13,193 bases of DNA from Pseudomonadota bacterium (GTDB lineage Bacteria; Pseudomonadota; Alphaproteobacteria; Rhizobiales; Rhizobiaceae), in NCBI GenBank assembly GCA_023422735.1, contig JAFAGL010000035.1:1-13193 (forward strand). The letters are read 5' to 3'. The notes below the pieces were generated by a model, which did no database searches, was not told the origin of the DNA, and worked only from the letters and a program-made list of their open reading frames with translations. The position numbers and the translations under genes were made by a program. Positions 8,317-13,193 of the stretch are shown here, piece after piece (position 1 is the stretch's first letter; the number at the start of each line of letters is the position of its first letter).

Positions 8317-9042
8317 ATGCAACTCGGCTCTCATTTCCTGACAACGCGCTTTTCGATCGCAACGCCTGCGGCAATGGCAGCGCGCATGCCGATCCTGGCG
8401 GAATTGCTCGATCTCGCAGAGGAAATGGGCGCTTCGGATTTCAGTCTCCTGTCCGTCGGCACGGAAGATTCCGGTCGGCTCACGCCCGTGATGGACTCCG
8501 CCTATCCTGATGCCGGTACGCTCACGCAATCGCTGACGACGAATGCCCCCGCCGCGCTTTTGCGCCATGTCAAATCATCGAGCCTGGTTGCGTGGTGGGC
8601 CGCCTCGGATCACCCTTCGGCCCGAAGATTCGAGCGATTGCGCTGGGCACAGCAGACCGCGCCGATCGGCCTTTCGCGCGCGGGTCTCGTTATGCCGCTT
8701 CATTGTGAAGGTGCTGGACGCGGAATGCTGGTGATGACCGGTTCCGATTTCCGGATGGAAGACGACCTTCTGGTCGAAGCCCACCTCCAGGCTCTCGACA
8801 TCTTTGCAAGGCTGACGGCGCTTGCAACGCAAGGCGGCGTCGCGGGCGCCAGACTTTCGGCGCGTGAACTCGAATGCCTGCGATTGACGGCGGAAGGGCT
8901 GACCAGCGAGGAGATTTCCCTGAAGCTTGGGCTTTCCATCCACACAGCCAACCAGTATCTCGGCAACGCAGCGCGCAAGCTCAATGCCGTGAACCGCATG
9001 CATGCTGTAGCCAAGGCGCTGAGAACCGGGCTGATTGACTGA
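8317..9042 (+). CDS. visR: VisR-type LuxR-family motility regulator
   Basis: 241 residues, starting 6 bases after visN with GAGG just before the ATG, so the two are surely co-transcribed and probably coupled. N-terminal sensor-like domain about 1-170 (the 'WWAASDHPSARRFERLRWAQ' and 'GLVMPLHCEGAGRGMLVM' segments resemble GAF/autoinducer-type folds). C-terminal LuxR HTH about 179-241: LSARELECLRLTAEGLTSEEI...LGLSIHTANQYL...KLNAVNRMHAVAKAL. The recognition-helix segment HTANQYL replaces the usual TVKxHL, as in VisR proteins to my recollection. Known role: with VisN forms the master regulator of rhizobial motility. The stop lies only 12 bases from the stop of the convergent gene. Confidence 0.85.
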   Translation: MQLGSHFLTTRFSIATPAAMAARMPILAELLDLAEEMGASDFSLLSVGTEDSGRLTPVMDSAYPDAGTLTQSLTTNAPAALLRHVKSSSLVAWWAASDHPSARRFERLRWAQQTAPIGLSRAGLVMPLHCEGAGRGMLVMTGSDFRMEDDLLVEAHLQALDIFARLTALATQGGVAGARLSARELECLRLTAEGLTSEEISLKLGLSIHTANQYLGNAARKLNAVNRMHAVAKALRTGLID

Positions 9043-9054
9043 ACTTCAGAAGCT

Positions 9055-9510
9055 TTACGGACGGTTCTCGCATTCAGCGCTCAAGATCGGCGCCGACTTT
9101 CTGATGCGCGCATCTTCGATCATTGCGGCAAGCATCCGGTTTGCTGTGTGTGTGTCCGGCGCAGGCTGGTCGAAAGCGATGTAGGTCACGTCGATACCCG
9201 CGCTCAGGTCTTCGAGCAGCAGCGTGAAATAGACTTTCGCACCGCGAAGGCGCAGCTCCATGTCGAGCTTGATCTTCGGCGCTTCGCCCCAGCCGATCAC
9301 CGCCTCGCCCCCATGCCCCAATCGCAGCGCGCCGGGCATGAAATAAAGCTCCGCCGCCGAATCCACGAGATCCGCGATCGAACCGAACTGTTCGAACCGC
9401 AGGAAAGCGAGATAATCGGCCACATCGACCATCCGCAGCTCCGCGATCACTTCACGTATCGCGGTTGCGACAATGATATCTCTTTCCCTGGAAGTTTTTT
9501 GTCGGTTCAT
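9055..9510 (-). CDS. Conserved hypothetical protein in motility-regulator cluster
   Basis: 151 residues, no signal peptide and no membrane segment; probably cytoplasmic. An N-terminal helical part ('ERDIIVATAIREVIAELRMVDVADYLAFLRFEQ', two short lines of it at 9-41) precedes alternating beta-like stretches ('KIKLDMELRLRGAKVYFTLLLEDLSAGIDVTYIAF' region, 79-114) and a C-terminal helix. I do not recognise a named domain. I recall a small gene of unknown function next to visNR in rhizobial flagellar loci; this may be its homolog, but that is unverified. The ATG at 9510 is preferred to a GTG at 9588, because the extra 26 residues look uninformative; neither has a strong ribosome binding site. It converges with visR (12-base gap) and diverges from ftcR. 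Confidence 0.75.
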   Translation of the reverse strand: MNRQKTSRERDIIVATAIREVIAELRMVDVADYLAFLRFEQFGSIADLVDSAAELYFMPGALRLGHGGEAVIGWGEAPKIKLDMELRLRGAKVYFTLLLEDLSAGIDVTYIAFDQPAPDTHTANRMLAAMIEDARIRKSAPILSAECENRP

Positions 9511-9820
9511 CGGCACGAACAACAGGTTCTCGTTAAGGAATGCGCGGTTCCGGACAACCAGAAAAAGTTCCGCAATACGGCACAACACAAAGTATCGGAC
9601 GAAACTTGATCGAGCATGGAAGACTGATCTGCTGTTTTTCTATCGGCTTTGATTGATGCATCTGTGCGCGCTTAAGTGTTGCGGCCGCTTCAGCTCGATA
9701 TGACCGCTATTTGTCATTGAAACTGCCAGCAATCGGCTTTTGGGTCAGCGATTTCCATTTCGCGGGATATCTTGACCACGCGCGGGAGCACCGAGCGGAT
9801 TCGGCGACTCCCAAAATCCT

Positions 9821-9837
9821 ACTCGTATAAACTCGTA
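9821..9837. repeat. Direct repeat ACTCGTA, 10-bp period, upstream of ftcR
   Basis: ACTCGTA occurs at 9821-9827 and again at 9831-9837, one helical turn apart, with TATAAA spanning the junction. The spacing would place two protein contacts on one DNA face, as for tandem LuxR-type or OmpR-type sites. Candidate VisNR or autoregulatory site; function is inferred. Confidence 0.35.
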
Positions 9838-9871
9838 CTGTGCGGGATTCCTCGCAAACAGTACCCCTTGT

Positions 9872-9893
9872 ATCAGCTCATGCGGGAGCTGAT
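9872..9893. promoter_or_regulatory. Perfect dyad just before the ftcR ribosome binding site
   Basis: 8-bp inverted repeat ATCAGCTC (9872-9879) and GAGCTGAT (9886-9893), 6-base centre. The G-rich ribosome binding region (about 9896-9902) follows 2 bases later and the ATG is at 9907. As RNA it is a hairpin adjoining the ribosome binding site; as DNA it is a possible operator. Confidence 0.5.
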
Positions 9894-9906
9894 TCGGGGG
9901 CGGACG

Positions 9907-10578
9907 ATGATTGTCATTGTTGATGAACGAGACCTGGTTAAGGAAGGGTATCAATCACTCTTCAACAGGGAAGGTATCGCCAGCGCAGGTTTTGCTTCTG
10001 CGGATTTCAGCGAATGGGTCGAAAGCGTGGCCCCTTCCGATCTCCAATCCATTCGCGCTTTTCTGATCGGCGAATGCCATGAAGATAAAGTCTGCCCGCG
10101 CGCGATCAGGGCGCGAACCCCTGCCCCGGTCATCGCTCTTAGCGACCAGCATTCACTTGAAAACACGTTACGTCTGTTTGAAACAGGCGTTGACGACGTG
10201 ATCCGCAAGCCCGTTCATATCCGCGAAATCCTGGCTCGGATCGCAGCCATCCGCCGTCGCGCCCAGGACGATGTGGTAAGCTACACGGAAGTGGGCCCGA
10301 TGCGCATCTACACCGATGGCCGGGATCCGGAAATCGATGGTGCACCTCTGCCCTTGCCGCGTCGCGAACGCCGCATCCTTGAATATCTGGCAAGCAACCG
10401 CGGTCGCCGCGTCACCAAATCCCAGGTATTCAACGCGATCTACGGTTTGTTTGACGACGCTGTGGAAGAGAATGTGGTGGAAAGCCATATTTCCAAGCTG
10501 CGCAAGAAGTTGCGCACCAAGCTCGGCTTTGACCCCATCGAATCCAAGCGCTTTCTCGGCTATCAGTTGATGGCCTGA
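9907..10578 (+). CDS. ftcR: FtcR/Rem, OmpR-type flagellar transcriptional regulator
   Basis: 223 residues, the same length as I recall for S. meliloti Rem; FtcR is the Brucella counterpart. It activates flagellar genes downstream of VisNR. Receiver-like domain 1-120: acidic Asp6-Glu7 and Lys101-Pro102 are kept, but the beta-3 end reads 'AFLIGECHED' (51-60), with Gly55 where the phospho-acceptor Asp should be. The segment 'LENTLRLFETGVDDVIRKPVH' (84-104) is typical of Rem. DNA-binding winged helix 130-223: 'PLPRRERRILEYLASNRGR' (149-167) and 'VEENVVESHISKLRKKL' (186-202). The ATG at 9907 was chosen because 'MIVIVDERDLV' is the family N-terminus; an upstream in-frame start would add 45 unrelated residues. 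No histidine kinase gene is nearby, consistent with an orphan, phosphorylation-independent regulator (inferred). Confidence 0.92.
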   Translation: MIVIVDERDLVKEGYQSLFNREGIASAGFASADFSEWVESVAPSDLQSIRAFLIGECHEDKVCPRAIRARTPAPVIALSDQHSLENTLRLFETGVDDVIRKPVHIREILARIAAIRRRAQDDVVSYTEVGPMRIYTDGRDPEIDGAPLPLPRRERRILEYLASNRGRRVTKSQVFNAIYGLFDDAVEENVVESHISKLRKKLRTKLGFDPIESKRFLGYQLMA

Positions 10579-10631
10579 CTGCTTCAGATCATAAGTTTCG
10601 CGCAAGCGGCCTTGGCTAGATTGCGATGAGT

Positions 10632-10672
10632 GAAATATCTGCGTCCCGCAAACGGGCATGCAGAGATATTTC
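10632..10672 (+). promoter_or_regulatory. Large bulged hairpin between ftcR and flaF
   Basis: Three stacked stems: 10632-10640 with 10664-10672 (9 bp), 10641-10644 with 10658-10661 (4 bp, one G-U), 10645-10648 with 10653-10656 (4 bp), closing a CAAA loop; one-base and two-base bulges lie on the right arm. It starts 54 bases after the ftcR stop and ends 38 bases before the flaF ATG. No clean T-tract follows. It may attenuate or end ftcR transcripts, or shape the flaF leader. Confidence 0.55.
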
Positions 10673-10710
10673 TGATCCGCAAATTCAAGGCCAGGCATCA
10701 CGGTTCAAGC

Positions 10711-11073
10711 ATGCATCATGTCGCTTATGCCGAAATCGAGTTTGCCCGCATCGCCGGCAGCCTTGAACGCAAGAAGCAGGTTGTAACGCGCGCGATCGAC
10801 TTGTTGCTGGAAGCCCAGAAAGCCGGCCCCCGTAGTCGGGAAGGCAATGAGGCCGCGCTCTTCCTTTTGCAGAGTTGGAATGAACTCGTCCGCGATGCGC
10901 CGGCGAGCGAAGAGCTTCGCGATGACGCTGGTTCCGGGCTGCGTGCAATTGGCGAATGGATGATCGCGGAGGCCGAAAAACTGCGATCCGGCGATTTTGA
11001 GAATCTGAACAGCGTGATCCGCGCTTCCCGGCAATTAAAGGCCGATTTGTGGAACACGCCCCCCACATCATAA
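10711..11073 (+). CDS. flaF: FlaF family flagellar biosynthesis regulator
   Basis: 120 residues, all-helical, matching FlaF in length and pattern: 'YAEIEFARI' (6-14), 'VVTRAIDLLLEAQKAGPRSRE' (24-44, the best family signature), 'ELRDDAGSGLRAIGEWMIAEAEKLRSGD' region (68-95), and a C-terminal helix. FlaF works in Alphaproteobacteria on flagellin expression and assembly, with FlbT as its counterpart. The ATG at 10711 (MHHVAYAE) was chosen by family N-terminus; a GTG at 10630 would add 27 residues encoded by the intergenic hairpin. The ribosome binding site is weak. It follows ftcR by 132 bases on the same strand, and an intrinsic terminator overlaps its stop. Unusual: no flbT and no flagellin or hook gene adjoins it. 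Confidence 0.85.
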   Translation: MHHVAYAEIEFARIAGSLERKKQVVTRAIDLLLEAQKAGPRSREGNEAALFLLQSWNELVRDAPASEELRDDAGSGLRAIGEWMIAEAEKLRSGDFENLNSVIRASRQLKADLWNTPPTS

Positions 11074-11102
11074 CGGCGGCCTGAAAAGACCGCCGTTTCT
11101 TG
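11072..11102 (+). terminator. Rho-independent terminator after flaF
   Basis: Perfect 8-bp stem AACGGCGG (11072-11079) and CCGCCGTT (11090-11097), 10-base loop, then TCTT on the plus strand. The stem includes the last two bases of the flaF stop codon. It lies between convergent genes; on the minus strand the downstream side lacks T's, so it mainly ends the ftcR-flaF transcript. Confidence 0.8.
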
Positions 11103-11127
11103 CACAAGCTCGGTGAGCAAAAGCCGC

Positions 11128-11469
11128 TCAGATCAGTGGGCAACCACGCTGATTGGCGAAGCGGAGACGTTCAACCCCGCGCCGGGTGTCGCCTTCCACG
11201 GTGACACTGCGAGATGTCGAACGCACGACTTCGACATTCGACAGGCCTTCTTGGCGAGCCGCGCGTCGGGCATCACGCTCCGAACATCCGCCACGCCTTG
11301 CGTCGCGGCGATCATCACGGCGGTCACGATCACGGTCGCGCTGAACAGGCTTGATGCCATCAGGCCCGATCTGCAGTTCGATCCCTTGCGCTGAGGCGAT
11401 GCCTGCGCCAGCGAAAGAACCAAGTGTCGTTGCCAGTGCCAACGCACCACATGCAATCAAATTACGCAT
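11128..11469 (-). CDS. Small secreted Arg/Asp-rich protein, function unknown
   Basis: 113 residues. Sec signal peptide 1-27 (MRNLIACGALALATTLG core, ASA before Gln28), so exported to the periplasm. A charged low-complexity stretch RDRDRDRRDDRRDARR lies at 44-59. A compact domain then runs from Cys62 to Cys110 (CSERDARRAARQEGL..., VEVVRSTSRSVTVEGD..., ...NQRGC). The two Cys bracketing this domain could form a disulphide. Small proteins with this 'CS.R.A...A...G' to 'C' layout are common in Hyphomicrobiales, without known role as far as I know. The ATG at 11469 has GGAGG 6-7 bases upstream. It converges with flaF and diverges from the SCP2 gene. Confidence 0.85.
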   Translation of the reverse strand: MRNLIACGALALATTLGSFAGAGIASAQGIELQIGPDGIKPVQRDRDRDRRDDRRDARRGGCSERDARRAARQEGLSNVEVVRSTSRSVTVEGDTRRGVERLRFANQRGCPLI

Positions 11470-11621
11470 TTCAGTCCTCCTTCGGACCTCGCGGTCACAA
11501 CCTGTTTATTGAACTGAAAATCCGCGAACCCGCCATTGTGTTCCCGTTCATCGCGCACGTCCTGACAAATCCTTGCGACAGGGTCAGACTGGCTTGTCGG
11601 AAAACAGGCCCGATTATAACG

Positions 11622-11637
11622 TTGACGTAAACGGCAA
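11622..11637. promoter_or_regulatory. Near-palindromic LiuR-like operator candidate upstream of the SCP2 gene
   Basis: TTGACGTAAACGGCAA is a 16-bp imperfect palindrome: left arm TTGACGT, right arm ACGGCAA, one mismatch from the ideal ACGTCAA. This resembles the MerR-family LiuR motif (TTGACGTnnACGTCAA type) that in Proteobacteria controls branched-chain amino acid and acyl-CoA catabolism genes. It lies 55 bases before the SCP2 ATG. The TTGACG may also serve as a -35 element (ACATGT 18 bases later is a weak -10). Motif similarity is from memory. Confidence 0.45.
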
Positions 11638-11692
11638 TCGATTACACATGTCATCTCGAAGCCGTTCGCGGCGAACAACGAAGGATCCTTTC

Positions 11693-11974
11693 ATGACACT
11701 CCAGGAAATTGCCGCCCAGCTCCAAACCAAGGCGGCGGATGCGGAATTCGACAAATCGGTAAAGTTCGTTCTGGGAGATGAAGGCGTTATCGTTCTCGAT
11801 GGCAATCAGGTGTCTACGGAAGATGCTCCGGCCGATTGTACGATCAGCGTATCGCGCGAGAACTTTGAAAAACTGGTTGAAGGCGATCTGAGCCCGACCG
11901 CAGCCTTCATGACTGGCAAGCTCAAGGTCGAGGGTGACATGTCCGCAGCCATGGCACTCAGCCAGTTGCTTTAG
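11693..11974 (+). CDS. SCP2 sterol/lipid carrier domain protein
   Basis: 93 residues consisting only of an SCP2 domain. It has the family profile: N-terminal helix 'MTLQEIAAQLQTKA', beta strands 'VKFVLGDEGVIVLDG' (23-37), 'DCTISVSRENFEKLVEGDLSP' region (49-68), then 'AFMTGKLKVEGDMSAAMALSQLL' (71-93). The Phe-Met-x-Gly-Lys-Leu-Lys-x-x-Gly-Asp-Met string is highly characteristic. Such proteins bind fatty acyl or other lipids in a hydrophobic cavity; the bacterial partner is usually unknown. The ATG at 11693 has AAGGA 7 bases upstream; an upstream GTG-type start at 11573 would add 40 unrelated residues. An operator-like palindrome precedes it, suggesting control with fatty-acid or branched-chain catabolism (inferred). 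A mini-ORF follows 16 bases later. Confidence 0.9.
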   Translation: MTLQEIAAQLQTKAADAEFDKSVKFVLGDEGVIVLDGNQVSTEDAPADCTISVSRENFEKLVEGDLSPTAAFMTGKLKVEGDMSAAMALSQLL

Positions 11975-11990
11975 TTGAGAACTGCAAACC

Positions 11991-12098
11991 ATGAGTGCGG
12001 GCGAAAAGGGTATCGAAGCCCAGGCAGCCGCCTGGATTTCAGAACACCGGGAAGAAGTTGACGGTTGGCTCGAAAAGGCCCGCTCGGCAGCAGAATAA
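11991..12098 (+). CDS. 35-residue mini-ORF, resembles the C-terminal tail of OpuAC-type binding proteins
   Basis: Encodes MSAGEKGIEAQAAAWISEHR followed by EEVDGWLEKARSAAE; ATG start 16 bases after the SCP2 stop, with a weak GAGA upstream, ending in TAA. The pattern A-A-x-W-(I)-x-E-x-x-x-x-V-x-x-W-L is like the extreme C-terminus of glycine betaine/choline binding proteins. It may be a remnant of such a gene, a real micro-protein co-expressed with the SCP2 gene, or chance. It is amphipathic-helical in outlook, with no signal peptide. Confidence 0.4.
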   Translation: MSAGEKGIEAQAAAWISEHREEVDGWLEKARSAAE

Positions 12099-12166
12099 CG
12101 CTTTTCTGCGACAATGATTGTTATGGAGCGGCGCCGTCCGGCTTTTCCGGATGCGCCCTTCCTGCA

Positions 12167-12191
12167 TCAAGCGGCTTGAACAGCCGCTTGA
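12167..12191 (-). promoter_or_regulatory. Hairpin spanning the GNAT gene stop codon
   Basis: Perfect 10-bp inverted repeat TCAAGCGGCT (12167-12176) and AGCCGCTTGA (12182-12191), 5-base loop. On the minus strand it contains the last codons and the TGA of the acetyltransferase gene. No T-tract follows, so intrinsic termination is uncertain; it may protect the 3' end. It could instead be a by-product of the Ala-rich C-terminus. Confidence 0.4.
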
Positions 12192-12766
12192 GCGATCTTG
12201 CGGCCCGAAGCACGCAACGTGCCGGTCGCACCGTCCAGCCAGCCCGCAATCAACTCGACGGCCAGAAAGCGATGGCGCTCATAAGGACCGGGCATTGCAA
12301 GTTCACCGGTTTTCACGACATCGAAGCCGAAGCGCGCATAATATTCCGGGTCACCCACCAGCAAAACAGCACCATGCCCCAGCCGCTTTGCTTCCGCGAT
12401 TGCCTGGCGCATCAAGGCCGAGCCAATGCCACCGGATTTCACCGTGGGTTCCACGGCAAGAGGGCCCAGAAGGAGAGCTTGCCTGCCCGCGCCCATACGG
12501 ACATTCCACAAGCGAACCGTGCCGACCAGGACGCCCTGCTTGTCGCGCGCAGCCAGGGCCAGCCCCTCGGCAGGTTTCCGTCCGCGCCGCAGTTTCTCGG
12601 AAGATTTGCGCTTGCGACCTGGACCCATTGCCCGATCAAGCAGACCTTCGCGCGCGGTCACTTCGCGCGGATGCTCGGCGGCAATAACAAATTCCGGATT
12701 TGGCACAACCTCGATGGCGGGCGAAATCGCGGCGGCGTCGTTGACACGAATGGCGTTGGCAATCAT
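12167..12766 (-). CDS. GNAT-family N-acetyltransferase
   Basis: 199 residues, cytoplasmic, expected to transfer acetyl from acetyl-CoA to an amine; the substrate is unknown. An unusual N-terminal extension (about 1-30) precedes 'TAREGLLDRAMGPGRKRKSSEKLRRGR' (37-63). The GNAT core is 'GLALAARDKQGVLVGTVRLW' (68-87), then motif A 'GPLAVEP' (101-107) and the CoA pyrophosphate loop KSGGIG (110-115, Lys in place of the usual Arg/Gln). Motif B is 'VGDPEYYARFGF' (137-148). These look like the YhbS subgroup. The ATG at 12766 gives the longest well-coded frame; the ribosome binding site is weak, so a later start cannot be excluded. It lies 121 bases downstream of the decarboxylase on the same strand, so a role in polyamine or amino-acid acetylation is possible but only inferred. 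Confidence 0.88.
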   Translation of the reverse strand: MIANAIRVNDAAAISPAIEVVPNPEFVIAAEHPREVTAREGLLDRAMGPGRKRKSSEKLRRGRKPAEGLALAARDKQGVLVGTVRLWNVRMGAGRQALLLGPLAVEPTVKSGGIGSALMRQAIAEAKRLGHGAVLLVGDPEYYARFGFDVVKTGELAMPGPYERHRFLAVELIAGWLDGATGTLRASGRKIAQAAVQAA

Positions 12767-12843
12767 GGCATTTCACTTCAGAAGGGCGAAACACCTGGCG
12801 CACCCATCCCTCTCAGGATGAGCCGCCGCAGGCATGAATTGTG

Positions 12844-12873
12844 AAAATTCAACAGGCGGGCTTTTCCCGTCTG
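12844..12873 (-). terminator. Possible weak terminator after the decarboxylase gene
   Basis: On the minus strand CAGACGGG (12873-12866) pairs with CCCGCCTG (12860-12853) with one A-C mismatch, 5-base loop, followed by TTGAATTTT. It lies 15 bases after the decarboxylase stop. The imperfect T-tract makes partial termination, with some read-through into the GNAT gene, the likely outcome. Confidence 0.45.
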
Positions 12874-12887
12874 TCAGACGCAGATCC

Positions 12888-13193
12888 TCAGATGACGTAG
12901 GATCGGAGCGGCTCGAAACCGTTGAACGCCACGGCGGAATAGGTCGTCGTATAAGCGCCGGTGCCTTCGATCAGCACTTCGTCGCCGATCGTCAGCGTCA
13001 AGGGCAGCGGATATGGCGTCTTTTCATACATGACATCCGCCGAATCACAGGTCGGTCCGGCAAGAACGCAGGGCGCAACCTCGTCGCCATCGCGCGGCGT
13101 CGCGATCGGGTAGCGGATCGCCTCGTCCATGGTTTCGGCAAGACCGCCGAACTTACCGATATCGAGATAAACCCAACGCACATTGTCGTTGTC
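12888..13193 (-). CDS. Type III PLP-dependent ornithine/lysine decarboxylase (partial, N-terminus beyond 13193)
   Basis: C-terminal 101 residues. Fold-type III (alanine-racemase-like) decarboxylases make putrescine or cadaverine from ornithine or lysine. The diagnostic C-terminal parts are visible: 'DIGKFGGL', the 'GPTCDSADVMYE' motif whose Cys is a catalytic residue of eukaryotic-type ODC, and the 'GAYTTTYSAVAFNGFEPL' end, where the Tyr contacts PLP and Phe lines the active site. The protein ends at SYVI. Ornithine versus dual lysine/ornithine specificity depends on residues outside the window. The GNAT gene follows downstream on the same strand. Confidence 0.92.
   Translation of the reverse strand, partial: DNDNVRWVYLDIGKFGGLAETMDEAIRYPIATPRDGDEVAPCVLAGPTCDSADVMYEKTPYPLPLTLTIGDEVLIEGTGAYTTTYSAVAFNGFEPLRSYVI

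Larger units (their letters stand above)
9511..9906. other. Divergent intergenic region upstream of ftcR/rem
   Basis: 396 bases. If the right-hand start at 9588 of the leftward gene were used it would still be 318 bases. It contains no credible gene: in-frame upstream codons of ftcR are open back to 9772, but they do not resemble the family, whose start is at 9907. It holds a short direct repeat and a dyad (listed separately). No strong sigma-70 promoter was seen; TATAAA near 9825 lacks a good -35. This is the expected target of VisNR if the cascade is as in Sinorhizobium. Confidence 0.5.

Noticed and set aside
7645..9042. Acyl-homoserine-lactone quorum-sensing receptor pair
   Set aside because: The HTH is LuxR-type, but no synthase gene or clear autoinducer-binding residues are seen; the tandem arrangement with FtcR fits VisN/VisR better.
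9772..9906. 45-residue N-terminal extension of FtcR
   Set aside because: The family N-terminus (MIVIVDER) starts at 9907; the extension covers the repeat and dyad and looks non-coding.
11290..11345. Short tandem repeat as possible CRISPR or minisatellite
   Set aside because: It is the in-frame coding of the Arg-Asp stretch of the secreted protein; no spacers or regular units.
12065..12844. 259-codon plus-strand frame opposite the GNAT gene
   Set aside because: Shadow; the minus strand has clear GNAT motifs A and B.

Overview
The window looks like a chromosomal segment of an alphaproteobacterium of the order Hyphomicrobiales (Rhizobiales). This rests on the gene families: a VisN/VisR pair, an FtcR/Rem regulator, a FlaF protein, a rhizobial-type Opp operon with one fused double ATPase, and a type III PLP decarboxylase beside a GNAT gene. 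Base composition (clearly above 50% GC) and the GATCG/CGATC-rich codon style fit. I see no insertion sequence, prophage, CRISPR array, tRNA or rRNA.

Left part, minus strand (1-7174): the 5' portion of tamA (Omp85 family, signal peptide plus POTRA domains plus start of the barrel; the C-terminus lies beyond base 1). Upstream of it is a four-gene operon oppA-oppB-oppC-(fused oppD/oppF) for oligopeptide import. OppB/OppC and OppC/ATPase are tightly coupled (8-base overlap; 1-base gap). OppA and OppB are separated by a strong hairpin that could set the binding-protein:permease ratio.

Middle part (7645-11073): a motility-regulator island. Two adjacent LuxR-type genes (visN, visR) run rightward, followed by a convergent conserved small gene, then ftcR/rem (OmpR-type, receiver without the usual phospho-acceptor Asp) and flaF. 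In Sinorhizobium VisNR activates rem and Rem activates flagellar genes; FlaF acts at flagellin level. No flagellar structural gene is visible in the window, and FlaF has no FlbT partner here. The arrangement is therefore either a relocated regulatory set or a remnant of a larger flagellar locus. The non-coding DNA around ftcR contains a 10-bp-period direct repeat, a dyad just before the ribosome binding site and a large hairpin before flaF.

Right part (11128-13193): a small secreted Arg/Asp-rich protein (minus), a divergent SCP2 lipid-carrier protein preceded by a near-palindromic LiuR-like box, a 35-codon mini-ORF, and on the minus strand a GNAT acetyltransferase downstream of a partial ornithine/lysine decarboxylase (polyamine synthesis) that enters from the right edge.
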